The position numbers and the translations under genes are program-made. Under the pieces are notes generated by a model that saw only the letters and a program-made list of their open reading frames with translations, was not told the DNA's origin and did not search any database. Of a stretch of DNA of 64,000 nucleotides, positions 10,239-18,956 are shown one piece after another (position 1 is the first letter of the stretch; every line of letters begins with the position of its first letter). Origin of the DNA: Mesorhizobium neociceri (lineage in GTDB: Bacteria; Pseudomonadota; Alphaproteobacteria; Rhizobiales; Rhizobiaceae); contig NZ_JACDTY010000003.1 in the NCBI RefSeq assembly GCF_013520985.1, positions 186,001 to 250,000 on the forward strand, in the 5' to 3' direction.

Positions 10239-10766
10239 TCACTGGCCGGGGGTCGTCTTGACCCAAGAATTGCCGCGCTCATGCATGGCGCGGAAAATGA
10301 AGCCGTCGACTTTCCAGCCGGCGCCGGAGCGGACCAGATGGTGCTCGTAGGTGCCCCAGACTTCCCACAGCGGGTCGCCATTGCCTTCCATCCGGTTCCA
10401 GGCATAGCCATTGGAGGAGACGGTGGCCGCGGCGGTCTCAAGCACCACCTGATGATTGGTGCGCAGATGCAGGCTCGCCTTGCTACCCCTGAGGTTGCCG
10501 GCCCACGTGCCGATCAGATCGTCGGAGGGGATGGTGGCCGCGGGCTATCCCGACAGGCTGCTGAAGTCGACGGTGACCCGGTGGGCGAAATAGGAACGCG
10601 CAAGCTTCCAGTCCTGCGCATCAACGGCACGGTCAATGGCGTCGGCGATACGGATGACGGCGCGTTCGTCGGCCAGCGCGCGCCAGCCGGACGGTTCGGC
10701 GCCGCCGGCATCTGTCGGCGCCAAGGCAAGGCCTGCGGCGAAGGCTACGTTTTTCAAGGCGTTCAT
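10239..10766 (-). pseudogene. NTF2/SnoaL-like secreted protein interrupted by one in-frame stop
   Basis: Reading from ATG at 10766 (good SD, GGAG 6 bases upstream) gives a signal-peptide-like start MNALKNVAFAAGLALA, then RALADERAVIRIADAIDRA and DWKLARSYFAHRVTVDFSSL, typical of SnoaL/NTF2-like domains. A TAG at 10545-10547 follows SLSG. The same frame continues past it without shift as PAATIPSDDLIGTWAGNLRG and on to WKVDGFIFRAMHERGNSW before the natural TAA-type end. A single C-to-T change (CAG to TAG) explains the break. Function is unknown; small polar-substrate enzymes use this fold. It may be truncated, read through, or a sequencing error. Confidence 0.8.
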
Positions 10767-10880
10767 GTTTTTTCTCCTTGTGCATTGGCCCGCCGCCGAT
10801 GTGCTGACCACAACATGGCCCGCCACGCTGGCATCGGTAAGATTGCATTGTTTGCATGGACTATGCGATATCATGCATGA
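10767..10880. promoter_or_regulatory. Divergent promoter region, candidate LysR operator
   Basis: The 114-base gap separates the leftward NTF2-like/AKR pair from the rightward LysR gene. It contains repeated TGCAT elements and a near-palindrome around ATGCGATATCATGCAT (10863-10878) directly before the LysR start. LysR proteins usually bind such shared regions and repress themselves. The exact site is inference. Confidence 0.45.
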
Positions 10881-11807
10881 ATGGACCGGGATCTGCTCAG
10901 CCATCTGCCTGTTGTCGTCGCCGTTGCCCGGCGCGGCGGCTTCGCGCTTGCCGCGGCCGAACTCGGCATGAGCCCGTCCGCGGTCAGCCACGCCGTGCGC
11001 CTCGTGGAGGAGCGCATCGGCCAGCCGCTGTTCGCGCGCACGACGCGCAGCGTCTCATTGACGGAAGCCGGCAAGGCGCTGGTGGAGACGGCGGCCCCTG
11101 CCCTTCAGGACATTGCCGAGCGGATGGATCGCATCCGCGCCATCAAGGGCCGGCCCTCGGGCCTGCTCAGGCTCAACGTTCCCAACATCGCGGTTCCACT
11201 TGCCGTCACGCCTGTGGTCGCGGCGATGGCGGAGCGCTATCCGGATGTGACGGTCGAATTACTCACCGACCAGGGGCTGATCGATATAGTCGGCGAAGGT
11301 TTCGACGCCGGCATCCGGCTGGGCGAGATGATCGCGCAGGACATGATTACGGTCCGGCTGACGCCACCGTTCAAGGCCGTCATCGTTGCCTCTCCCGCCT
11401 ATGTCGGCCGGCATGGCCGCGCGCGCAGCGTGTCCGATCTCGCCAACCACAATTGCATCGGCTACCGGCTCGTCCGCTCCGGTGCACTCTACCGCTGGGA
11501 CCTGACGGAGGATGGCAAGGATGTCGTGGTCGAGACGAAGGGTACGGTCATCGTCACGGATTCGCTCGCCGCGATCGACCTTGCGCTTGCCGGCGTCGGG
11601 CTGACCTACGCGTTCGAGCCGCTGGTGCGCGCGGAGTTGGCCGCCGGCCGTCTCGTTCAGATCCTGCCGCAAACGGCGATCGAAGAGCCCGGCCTCTTCC
11701 TTTACTTCCCGCGCCGGGCGTCAATGGCGCCGAAGCTCAGGGCCTTCATCGACACCGCACAAGAAATCGGCCGAGCATCCTTGCGGACACCCGGCCGAGT
11801 TGCCTGA
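10881..11807 (+). CDS. LysR-family transcriptional regulator
   Basis: One-component regulator of 308 residues. The N-terminal winged helix (about 1-60) shows FALAAAELGMSPSAVSHAV and LVEERIGQPLFARTTRSV, the classic LysR signature. The rest is a periplasmic-binding-protein-like effector domain, with LLRLNVPNIAVPLAVTPVV at the linker. It is transcribed away from the NTF2-like/AKR pair. Divergent placement suggests it regulates them. The effector is unknown. Confidence 0.92.
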   Translation: MDRDLLSHLPVVVAVARRGGFALAAAELGMSPSAVSHAVRLVEERIGQPLFARTTRSVSLTEAGKALVETAAPALQDIAERMDRIRAIKGRPSGLLRLNVPNIAVPLAVTPVVAAMAERYPDVTVELLTDQGLIDIVGEGFDAGIRLGEMIAQDMITVRLTPPFKAVIVASPAYVGRHGRARSVSDLANHNCIGYRLVRSGALYRWDLTEDGKDVVVETKGTVIVTDSLAAIDLALAGVGLTYAFEPLVRAELAAGRLVQILPQTAIEEPGLFLYFPRRASMAPKLRAFIDTAQEIGRASLRTPGRVA

Positions 11808-11813
11808 GCTGAG

Positions 11814-11832
11814 AAGCCCCTTTTCAGGGACT
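11814..11832 (-). terminator. Weak hairpin between convergent LysR and tsf
   Basis: AGTCCC...GGGGCT on the minus strand forms a 6-bp stem with a G-U pair and a 6-base loop in the 36-base gap between convergent gene ends. A clear U-tract is missing, so this is a tentative call. Confidence 0.3.
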
Positions 11833-11843
11833 ATTTCCAAGGA

Positions 11844-12764
11844 TTATTTCTTCACCGCAGCCGCGACTTCCGCCGCGAAATCGGTCTCTTCCTTTTCGAT
11901 GCCTTCGCCGAGCGCAAAGCGCAGATAGGCGGAGATCTTGGCCGGAGCGCCGATTTCCTTCTCGGCATCCTTCAGCGCCTTCTCGACGGTGATGTCGGGA
12001 TTGAGCACGAAGGCTTGCTTCAAGAGCACAACTTCCTCGTAGAACTTGCGCAGGCGGCCCTCGACCATCTTTTCGATGATCGCTTCCGGCTTGCCGGACT
12101 GGCGTGCCTGATCGGAGAAGATCGCCTTCTCGCGCTCGACCGCGGCCGGATCGATCTGCTCGGCCGTCAGCGCCATCGGGTTGGTGGCGGCGACGTGCAT
12201 GGCGACCTGACGGCCAAAAGCGTTGGCGGCATGCTCATTGCCCGTGGTTTCGATCGCGACCAGCACGCCAAGCTTGCCAAGGCCATCGGCAACCGCGTTG
12301 TGGACATAGGTCGCGACTGCGCCGTGCGGAACGGTCAGCTTGGCCGAGCGGCGGAAGCCCATGTTCTCACCGATTGTGCCGACAGCATCCTTGATGGTGT
12401 CAGCAACCGACTTGTCCGAACCCGGGTACTTTGCGGCAGCCACGGCTTCGGTTGTGCCATAGGCAAGTGCAACCTTGGCGACGTTGGCGACGATTTCCTG
12501 GAAAGCAGCGTTGCGGGCGACAAAGTCGGTTTCGGAATTGACTTCGACGACAGCAGCCTCGCGCACGCCGTTGTCGACGCCGATCAATCCCTCTGCCGCG
12601 GTGCGGCCGGCCTTCTTGTCGGCCTTGGAAATGCCCTTCTTGCGCAGCCAGTCGACGGCCTCTTCCATATTGCCGTTGGTCTCGGTCAACGCCGCTTTGC
12701 AGTCCATCATGCCCGCGCCCGTCAAGTCGCGGAGTTCTTTGACCTGTGCAGCCGAAATGCTCAT
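11844..12764 (-). CDS. tsf: Elongation factor Ts
   Basis: EF-Ts recycles EF-Tu by nucleotide exchange. The 306-residue protein begins [20 protein letters not shown], the UBA-like N-domain, followed by [20 protein letters not shown]. The core includes [15 protein letters not shown], the signature that contacts EF-Tu. It lies 109 bases after rpsB with a hairpin between, the normal S2-Ts operon. pyrH, which usually comes next, is displaced by accessory genes. Confidence 0.97.
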   Translation of the reverse strand: MSISAAQVKELRDLTGAGMMDCKAALTETNGNMEEAVDWLRKKGISKADKKAGRTAAEGLIGVDNGVREAAVVEVNSETDFVARNAAFQEIVANVAKVALAYGTTEAVAAAKYPGSDKSVADTIKDAVGTIGENMGFRRSAKLTVPHGAVATYVHNAVADGLGKLGVLVAIETTGNEHAANAFGRQVAMHVAATNPMALTAEQIDPAAVEREKAIFSDQARQSGKPEAIIEKMVEGRLRKFYEEVVLLKQAFVLNPDITVEKALKDAEKEIGAPAKISAYLRFALGEGIEKEETDFAAEVAAAVKK

Positions 12765-12790
12765 TGTCGCCTCTTTGTTTTAAATGCACC

Positions 12791-12819
12791 GACGCACCAC
12801 CGGTACTCGGTGATGCGTC
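12791..12819 (-). terminator. rpsB-tsf intercistronic hairpin
   Basis: On the minus strand GACGCATCACCG pairs with CGGTGGTGCGTC over 12 bp with one G-U pair and a 5-base loop, between rpsB and tsf. It could act as a partial terminator or RNA-processing site that sets S2:Ts ratios. There is only a short T-rich sequence after it. Confidence 0.55.
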
Positions 12820-12873
12820 CGTTTAGCGTGGCAAAATATTAGAAAGATGAAGGCCGGGACCGGCCTTCGACTA

Positions 12874-13656
12874 TCAGGCTTCCGGGGTCTCGGCCGCCGG
12901 GGTCGGATCGAGCGCCGGTTCGACCGGAGCTTCGACCGAGGCGCCGATGTCGACACCGAGCGCGCCCTGCTGACGAGCGATGCCGTCGATAGCGGCCTTG
13001 GCGATCAGATCGCAATAGAGCTGGATGGCGCGCGCGGCGTCGTCATTGCCGGGGATCGGGAAGTCGATCTTGTCCGGATCGCAGTTCGAATCGATGATGG
13101 CGACGACCGGGATGCCAAGGCGCTTGGCCTCGAGGATGGCGATCGCTTCCTTGTTGGTGTCGATGACGAACATCAGGTCGGGCGTCGAGCCCATGTCCTT
13201 GATACCGCCCAGCGCCTTGTCGAGCTTCTCGCGCTCGCGGTCGAGGTTCAGGCGTTCCTTCTTGGTCAGGCCCTGGGCTTCGCCGGCCAGCATCTCGTCG
13301 AGCTTGCGCAGGCGCTGGATCGAATTCGAGATCGTCTTCCAGTTGGTCAGCATGCCGCCGAGCCAACGCGAGTTGACGTAGTACTGGGCCGAACGCTGCG
13401 CCGCGTCAGCGACGATGTCCGACGCCTGGCGCTTGGTGCCGACGAACAGCACGCGGCCGCCCTTGGCGACAGTGTCGGAAACCTGCTTCAACGCCTGGTG
13501 CAGCAAAGGCACCGTCTGCGAGAGGTCGATGATGTGGATGTTGTTGCGGGCGCCGTAGATGTAGGGCGCCATCTTCGGGTTCCAGCGGTGGGTCTGGTGG
13601 CCGAAGTGAATGCCAGCTTCCAAAAGCTGGCGCATGCTGAAATCAGGCAGTGCCAT
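12874..13656 (-). CDS. rpsB: 30S ribosomal protein S2
   Basis: S2 belongs to the 30S subunit. The 260-residue protein starts [20 protein letters not shown] and shows [30 protein letters not shown] and [15 protein letters not shown], all S2 signatures. The C-terminal tail (about 225-260) is acidic and Pro/Ala-rich, common in alphaproteobacteria. It is the first gene of rpsB-tsf, with a promoter at 13785-13813 and a leader of about 120 nt that could serve S2 autoregulation. Confidence 0.97.
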   Translation of the reverse strand: MALPDFSMRQLLEAGIHFGHQTHRWNPKMAPYIYGARNNIHIIDLSQTVPLLHQALKQVSDTVAKGGRVLFVGTKRQASDIVADAAQRSAQYYVNSRWLGGMLTNWKTISNSIQRLRKLDEMLAGEAQGLTKKERLNLDREREKLDKALGGIKDMGSTPDLMFVIDTNKEAIAILEAKRLGIPVVAIIDSNCDPDKIDFPIPGNDDAARAIQLYCDLIAKAAIDGIARQQGALGVDIGASVEAPVEPALDPTPAAETPEA

Positions 13657-13784
13657 TCAAAGGTCCTTTCCGGTTAGCCTCCACGGACACAGGCATTTTT
13701 GGACTTTGTCCTCGAACGCCACCGGAGGTTTCAGCCGGATTTCTCCCGGGCAGACACCAAAGTCCGTGTGTGGAATGAGCGCGC

Positions 13785-13813
13785 ATATAGAGGGGAAGTG
13801 CTGCAAACGCAAG
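13785..13813 (-). promoter_or_regulatory. Sigma-70 promoter of rpsB-tsf
   Basis: On the minus strand CTTGCG (13808-13813) and CTATAT (13785-13790) are separated by exactly 17 bases. This matches the rhizobial housekeeping consensus CTTGAC-N17-CTATAT except for two bases in the -35 element. It lies about 130 bases upstream of rpsB. Confidence 0.75.
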
Positions 13814-13832
13814 CGGTGAGGCGCTTTACCGC

Positions 13833-14447
13833 TCAGCGTGCGGCAATCAGTGCTCCGGTGCCGATCATGGCGCTGCCGGCAAACCTGTTCATCAGCCGCA
13901 TGCGTCTGGGTGTCCTGAACCAGCCGGACGCCCGGCCCGCCAGCGCCGCATAGACGCCGCCCATGGTGACAATGTTGACGCTAACGACCACCGCGACCAC
14001 CAGCAGGCCATCGGCAAACGTCATGGTGTCGAGGTTGAGGATAAGCGGCATGATCGAGGCATGGAACAGGATCGCTTTCGGGTTGCCGAGCGCAACGGAT
14101 GCGCCAAGCAGGAACGACCGCGACAATCTGGTTTGAGGCATCCCCTGCATGGCCGACTGCGTGGCGGCGGCCCGCCACATCTTGATGCCGAGGAAGATCA
14201 GGTAGGCCGCACCGGCGTATTTCAATAGGAGAAACACCCATTCGAAAGTCTGGGCGAGCGCCACAAGTCCGAGCAGTGCCAGAGTGACCAGCACGGCATC
14301 GCCGGCGGCGATGCCAATTCCGGCGACGAACGCGCGCAGGAAGCCGCGCGACACGCCGTTGGTGATCACCGTGAACATCGCCGGACCCGGCGTCGCGGCG
14401 GCAAGCGTGATGGCAAGGCAATAGGCCAGGAATGCCGTTACTGTCAC
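13833..14447 (-). CDS. LysE/RhtB-family amino acid exporter
   Basis: Inner-membrane exporter of the LysE superfamily (amino acids or related small molecules). With the GTG start at 14447 it is 204 residues, the usual length, with about six membrane segments. It has the family N-terminus VTAFLAYCLAITLAAATPGP (Pro-Gly-Pro after the first helix) and GVSRGFLRAFVAGIGIAAGD. The GTG is chosen because GTGA overlaps the stop of the upstream DUF4031 gene by 4 bases, which indicates coupling. The substrate is unknown. Confidence 0.88.
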   Translation of the reverse strand: MTVTAFLAYCLAITLAAATPGPAMFTVITNGVSRGFLRAFVAGIGIAAGDAVLVTLALLGLVALAQTFEWVFLLLKYAGAAYLIFLGIKMWRAAATQSAMQGMPQTRLSRSFLLGASVALGNPKAILFHASIMPLILNLDTMTFADGLLVVAVVVSVNIVTMGGVYAALAGRASGWFRTPRRMRLMNRFAGSAMIGTGALIAAR

Positions 14448-14725
14448 GATCGGCCCTTTCCGTTGGGTACCCGCACACGCCGGAAGATCGCGACGATCTC
14501 CTCGCGGCTGCATTCGATGGCGCCGAGCCGCACCGCGCGGTCGCGCTCGAAGCCGGTTATGTCATAGTGCGGCGCCGATGTCTTGGGCGGGCCCTGGTAG
14601 GACGAATGCTTGACGCCAAGCTCGGCGGCGAAACGATGCAGTTCGTCGGTATCGTCGGCCATCAGATGGCACCAGCGATGGCCGGCCCACTTCCAGATCG
14701 CCGCATCGACATAGACCGCCATCAA
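14444..14725 (-). CDS. DUF4031 domain-containing protein
   Basis: Small 93-residue cytoplasmic protein with the DUF4031 pattern: MAVYVDAAIWKWAGHRWCHL at the start, then DTDELHRFAAELGV and PHYDITGFERDRAVRLGA. Its function is not established. It overlaps the LysE-type exporter by 4 bases and lies 28 bases after eipB, so the three may share a transcript. Confidence 0.85.
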   Translation of the reverse strand: MMAVYVDAAIWKWAGHRWCHLMADDTDELHRFAAELGVKHSSYQGPPKTSAPHYDITGFERDRAVRLGAIECSREEIVAIFRRVRVPNGKGRS

Positions 14726-14753
14726 GCCTGCCGTGGCCAGCTCCGCCCTGTTG

Positions 14754-15584
14754 TTATTTCGAGATCGGGCAAGGCTTGGTCTGGTCGAACAGCGACAGGT
14801 TGACCAGCTTGCCGGTCATCGAGAACTCGCCATAGTCCATGGTGAGGTCACGGGTGATGCCGTTCTCATGCAGCTTGAAGCTGATGCGGTATTCCGGCAC
14901 CTCTTCGCCCGATTTGTCGGTCGCGTCGAAATAGGCGATGTCGACCGGCCAGTATTTGTCGCCGGCGAGCTTTGCCAGCGCCGGCGCTTCGGGATCGGCC
15001 TTGTCGCCGTCGGTCTTCTTGCCGACGATGACGGTGGTGGTCATCACCTTGTTGGCGTCCTCCGAACCGTCGAACAGGCTGGTCTCGTAGAAATTCTCGC
15101 CCTTCTCAGCCTTGCCGATCAGTTCGACCAGATGCTGGGTCGGGAACTGGGTGGCTGCGAGTTCGAGGCTGTTCTTCTCGGGCTTGTCGATGTTGACCTT
15201 GAGGCCCTTGGTCTCCTTCGTGGCGGTGCCCTTGACCTCCTTGTCGAGATTCTGGTCGACGAAGGATTTGGTCACGAACGAGAAGGTCTTGCCTTCGGCG
15301 TCCTCGAACGTGGTCGTCTGCTGGTCGGTCAGCCTGGTGTTGTCACCGGTGACGATCTGGGTGACGAAACGGAATTTTACCGTATAGCCCTCGCAGGCCG
15401 AGCCGTTGAACTCATAGACCATGCGGCCGGAAATGCCGGTGATCCCCGAGCGGTCCGACGCCTTGCTGAGGGTAAGATCGTAGACGGCGCGATGCGCCTG
15501 CAGCGCCGGCACGGCAAAGGCGGGAGCGATCGAGAACAGCGCTGGGACAAGAACGGCGTGGAAGGCAAGGCGCGTTGCGCGCAT
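14754..15584 (-). CDS. eipB: Cell envelope integrity protein EipB (DUF1849)
   Basis: Periplasmic protein of 276 residues with signal peptide (about 1-24, PAFA cleavage region). Typical DUF1849 features are LQAHRAVYDLTLSKASDRSG and the strand-rich core GRMVYEFNGSACEGYTVKFR. In Brucella EipB forms a beta-spiral with a disulfide between its two conserved cysteines and is needed for envelope integrity. Here C64 and C272 are in the matching positions near the start and the very C-terminus (KPCPISK), so the disulfide is expected. The family call comes from recognised motifs. Confidence 0.9.
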   Translation of the reverse strand: MRATRLAFHAVLVPALFSIAPAFAVPALQAHRAVYDLTLSKASDRSGITGISGRMVYEFNGSACEGYTVKFRFVTQIVTGDNTRLTDQQTTTFEDAEGKTFSFVTKSFVDQNLDKEVKGTATKETKGLKVNIDKPEKNSLELAATQFPTQHLVELIGKAEKGENFYETSLFDGSEDANKVMTTTVIVGKKTDGDKADPEAPALAKLAGDKYWPVDIAYFDATDKSGEEVPEYRISFKLHENGITRDLTMDYGEFSMTGKLVNLSLFDQTKPCPISK

Positions 15585-15723
15585 AGGGGGCTCCGATCGT
15601 CGCGGCTGATGGCAGGCCGCAGGGAAAGATGGTCCAGCTTAAAAAAAGTCGTGGCGGAAGCGAGGCAAAAATAGCAATTTCGGCCCCTGCCAGCGCGGCG
15701 TCTCCAAGCAATAGGGAAATACC

Positions 15724-16188
15724 ATGAGTGAAACAATCGAAAAGCGGCTAAGCGATCTCGGCGTGACGTTACCGGCCGCCGCAGCGCCCGCCGCCAACTA
15801 TGTGCCCTATTGCAGGTCCGGCAATCTTTTGTTCACCGCGGGGCAATTGCCGCTCAAGGACGGCAAACTGCAGGCAAGCGGACTGCTCGGCCGCGACGTC
15901 GACACGGCAACCGGCAAGGAAGGCGCAAAATACTGCGCAATCAATATTCTGGCGCAAGCCAAGGCAGCGCTTGGCGATCTCGAAAAGATCCAGCGTCTAG
16001 TCAAGATCACTGTCTTCGTCGCATCAGTGCCGGATTTCGTCGAGCAGCATCTGGTCGCCAACGGCGCCTCCGATTTCCTGGTCGCCGTCCTTGGCGAACG
16101 CGGCAAGCATGCCCGATCAGCCGTCGGCACCGCGTCGCTGCCGCTTAATGCCGCAGTGGAAATCGAAGCCGTCTTCGAAGTCGCATAA
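15724..16188 (+). CDS. RidA/YjgF-family protein
   Basis: Predicted enamine/imine deaminase-type protein, 154 residues. It has NYVPYCRSGNLLFTAGQLPL near residue 25 and ARSAVGTASLPLNAAVEIEA at the C-terminus. The arginine in ARSAVG is the usual substrate-carboxylate ligand. This longer RidA subtype is common as a housekeeping paralogue. It starts a rightward run, with GDPD 14 bases downstream. Confidence 0.9.
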   Translation: MSETIEKRLSDLGVTLPAAAAPAANYVPYCRSGNLLFTAGQLPLKDGKLQASGLLGRDVDTATGKEGAKYCAINILAQAKAALGDLEKIQRLVKITVFVASVPDFVEQHLVANGASDFLVAVLGERGKHARSAVGTASLPLNAAVEIEAVFEVA

Positions 16189-16202
16189 GCAGGGACTGAG
16201 CA

Positions 16203-16931
16203 ATGACCGATCTTTCCTGGCTGACCGAGCGGCCCGTCGCCCATCGCGGTTTCCATGATATGAACAAGACGCGCTGGGAGAACACGCTATCAGCCTTCGC
16301 TGCGGCCGCCGAGCGCGGCTATGCGATCGAATGCGACGTGCATTTGTCGTCCGACCGCGTTCCCGTCATCATGCATGACGGCGACCTCAAGCGGCTCACC
16401 GGCCAGGACGGCTTCGTCTGGCAGCGTACGGCGGCGGAACTGGCGGCACTCAGGATCGGCGGCACCAAGGACCACGTGCCGACGCTGCAGGAAGTGCTCG
16501 ACCTGGTCGACGGCCGCGTGCCGATGGTCGTCGAACTGAAGGGCGTGCCCGGCTATGACGAAGGGCTGGTGGCCAGCGTCGGCAAGATGCTGAAGCGCTA
16601 CAAGGGCAAGGCGGCGATCATGTCGTTCGACCATTGGCTGGTTCGCGATTTCCCCAAGGACGCGCCGGGCATTCCGGGCGGGTTGACGGCCTATGGCAAG
16701 GATATCAGGCTGATCGAGGCGCATTTCGCCATGCTGGCGCACGACCTCGCCTTCACCTCTTATGCCGCCGGCGACCTGCCGAACCCGTTCGTCAGCTTCG
16801 TGCGCGAAAAGCTGAAAATGCCTGTGATCACCTGGACGGTGCATGACCAGCCGGCGGTCGATCTCACCTTCAAATATGCTGACCAGATGACGTTCGAAGG
16901 GTTTGAACCCGATCTGGTCAAAGTCGCCTGA
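16203..16931 (+). CDS. Glycerophosphodiester phosphodiesterase
   Basis: Hydrolyses glycerophosphodiesters to glycerol-3-phosphate and an alcohol. The 242-residue protein has the GDPD active-site set: PVAHRGFHD (His), ENTLSAFAAAAERGYAIECD (Glu, Glu, Asp) and VPVIMHDGDLKRLTG (His). Later VVELKGVPGYDEG supplies a metal-ligand Glu. No signal peptide, so cytoplasmic. The product would feed the same G3P pool as the glp operon at the other end of the window, though there is no direct link. Confidence 0.92.
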   Translation: MTDLSWLTERPVAHRGFHDMNKTRWENTLSAFAAAAERGYAIECDVHLSSDRVPVIMHDGDLKRLTGQDGFVWQRTAAELAALRIGGTKDHVPTLQEVLDLVDGRVPMVVELKGVPGYDEGLVASVGKMLKRYKGKAAIMSFDHWLVRDFPKDAPGIPGGLTAYGKDIRLIEAHFAMLAHDLAFTSYAAGDLPNPFVSFVREKLKMPVITWTVHDQPAVDLTFKYADQMTFEGFEPDLVKVA

Positions 16932-16986
16932 CGGGAGTGTCTGAAACGTGACTTGTAGCGGCCCCGACAGAGCTTAAATAAGCGTC

Positions 16987-18201
16987 ATGGATCAGGGTGA
17001 TGAAGGCGATGGGCAAACGGCGAATGCGGAGTTTTCCATCCGCATCGCCGCTGGGATTAATGCCTTCACCTGCGATGAGTGGAACGGCTTTGCCGGCACC
17101 ACGCGCGGCGGCACAGAAAACGGCTATAACCCTCTCGTTTCATATGCTTTTCTGAGCGCGCTTGAGGATTCCGGCTGCGCCGTGCGGCGCACCGGCTGGC
17201 AGGGCCATCACCTCCGGCTGGAGAACGCAGACGGCCGATTGCTGGGCGCGGTGCCCTGCTATCTCAAATCGCACAGCCAGGGCGAATATGTCTTCGACCA
17301 TGGCTGGTCGGATGCGTTCGAACGCGCCGGCGGCAACTACTATCCGAAACTGCAATGCGCCGTGCCATTCTCCCCGGTCACCGGCCCTCGCCTGCTGGTC
17401 AGCAAGGGCGAGGACAGCGCAACTGTAAAGGCAGGTCTCGCGGCGGGCCTGAAGGCGGTAACGGAAAAGCTCGGTGTCTCGTCCGCGCATGTGACCTTCG
17501 CGCAGGAAAGCGACGTCGAGACGCTGGAGGCGGCCGGCTTCCTGCACCGCACCGACCAGCAGTTCCATTTCTTCAACGAAGGCTTTTCGACCTATGACGA
17601 TTTCCTCGCCACGCTGGCGTCGCGCAAGCGCAAGGCGATGAGGAAGGAGCGCCGCGAGGCGCTCGCAAACGATATCTCGATCGACCGGCTGACCGGCAAG
17701 GACCTGACCGAAAAGGCCTGGGACGATTTCTTCGCCTTCTACATGGATACCGGCAGCCGCAAATGGGGCCGGCCCTATCTCAACCGCAAGTTCTTCTCGC
17801 TGATCGGCGAGCGCATGGCCGACGACATTCTGTTGGTCATGGCCAAGCGCAATGGCCGCTATATCGCCGGCGCCATCAACTTCATCGGCTCCGATGCGCT
17901 CTACGGGCGCAACTGGGGCTGCATCGAGGACCACCCGTTCCTGCATTTCGAAGTCTGCTACCACCAGGCCATCGACTTCGCCATCGAGCGCAAGCTGAAG
18001 GTGGTCGAGGCCGGCGCGCAAGGCGAGCACAAGCTGGCGCGCGGGTATCGTCCCGTGACCATGCATTCGGCGCACTACATCGCACATCCCGGCCTGCGCA
18101 ATGCTGTGGCCGATTATCTCCGGCGCGAACGGCGCGAAGTCGAGCGGATGGGCGAAATTCTGGAAGAGCATACGCCGTTCCGCAAGGACCTTGAGGAATA
18201 G
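16987..18201 (+). CDS. GNAT-like acyltransferase, DUF482 (FemAB-type) family
   Basis: A 404-residue protein of the DUF482/peptidogalycan family, a double-GNAT fold related to FemAB aminoacyltransferases. Recognisable parts are GYNPLVSYAFLSALEDSGC, GAVPCYLKSHSQGEYVFDHG, RKRKAMRKERREAL and the late EAGAQGEHKLARGYRPVTMH. The substrate is not known. It lies after RidA and GDPD with a 55-base gap. It is followed by a 215-base gap with a palindrome but no convincing gene. Confidence 0.85.
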   Translation: MDQGDEGDGQTANAEFSIRIAAGINAFTCDEWNGFAGTTRGGTENGYNPLVSYAFLSALEDSGCAVRRTGWQGHHLRLENADGRLLGAVPCYLKSHSQGEYVFDHGWSDAFERAGGNYYPKLQCAVPFSPVTGPRLLVSKGEDSATVKAGLAAGLKAVTEKLGVSSAHVTFAQESDVETLEAAGFLHRTDQQFHFFNEGFSTYDDFLATLASRKRKAMRKERREALANDISIDRLTGKDLTEKAWDDFFAFYMDTGSRKWGRPYLNRKFFSLIGERMADDILLVMAKRNGRYIAGAINFIGSDALYGRNWGCIEDHPFLHFEVCYHQAIDFAIERKLKVVEAGAQGEHKLARGYRPVTMHSAHYIAHPGLRNAVADYLRRERREVERMGEILEEHTPFRKDLEE

Positions 18202-18389
18202 CGGTCTTGCAGTCCCGGGTGCGGTTCGATCCGTGCTCGCCAGCCGTGCCGCCTTGTGCAACGACGATCCAGTCGCCTGTTTCAACATCGCCTCGACAAA
18301 GGAACGGCGTTTCGATCGCGCGCTGGTCGAAGCCGACATGGGCCGATCTCGCCTGACCTGGCTTGTCGGTCCGGGGCAGCTTCGCTAAA

Positions 18390-18407
18390 CCGGGAGCATA
18401 CTCCCGG
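18390..18407. repeat. Palindrome before the HIT gene
   Basis: CCGGGAG (18390-18396), CATA loop and CTCCCGG (18401-18407) form a perfect 7-bp hairpin. It ends 9 bases before the HIT start and partly covers its GGAG ribosome-binding site, so it could modulate translation. It resembles the element at 8200-8219. Confidence 0.45.
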
Positions 18408-18416
18408 AGCGCCGCC

Positions 18417-18839
18417 ATGACTTACGACCCCAGCAACATCTTCGCAAAGATCCTGCGCGGCGAAATCCCCTCGCACCGTGTCTACGAGGATGACGCGGTG
18501 GTCGTCTTCATGGATGTGATGCCGCAAGGGCCCGGGCACACGCTGGTTGTGCCGAAGGCGCCGTCGCGCAACCTGCTCGATGCCGATCCGGCGGCGCTCG
18601 GCCCGCTGTTCACGGTCGTCCAGAAGGTTGCAATGGCGGTCAAAAAGGCTTTCGGCGCCGACGGCGTCACCATCCTGCAGTTCAACGAACCGGCCTCCGG
18701 CCAGACCGTCTATCACCTGCATGTGCACGTCATCCCTCGCTTCGAAGGCATCGCGCTCAAGCCGCATACGGGACAGATGGAGAAGCCCGAAGTGCTGGCT
18801 GAGAACGCGGGCAAGATCCGGGCAGTGCTGAACGGTTGA
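18417..18839 (+). CDS. HIT family protein
   Basis: Nucleotide hydrolase or transferase of the histidine-triad family, 140 residues. The motif HLHVHVIPRFEG near residues 101-112 contains the histidine triad, and GHTLVVPKAPSRNLLD precedes it. The start MTYDPSNIFAKILRGEIPSH is typical. An in-frame extension of 18 codons upstream is not favoured because it overlaps the palindrome. The physiological substrate is unknown. Confidence 0.92.
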   Translation: MTYDPSNIFAKILRGEIPSHRVYEDDAVVVFMDVMPQGPGHTLVVPKAPSRNLLDADPAALGPLFTVVQKVAMAVKKAFGADGVTILQFNEPASGQTVYHLHVHVIPRFEGIALKPHTGQMEKPEVLAENAGKIRAVLNG

Positions 18840-18956
18840 GGTGGGGCGCCTCGGGCGATGCGCTCAGGCAAAATCCATTTGGATCGGTTAGGGAAGTATC
18901 AAGCCACCCCGTGGTAGCTTCCCGCACACTGTGATGCGTTTGGGTTCTCAAAAACC

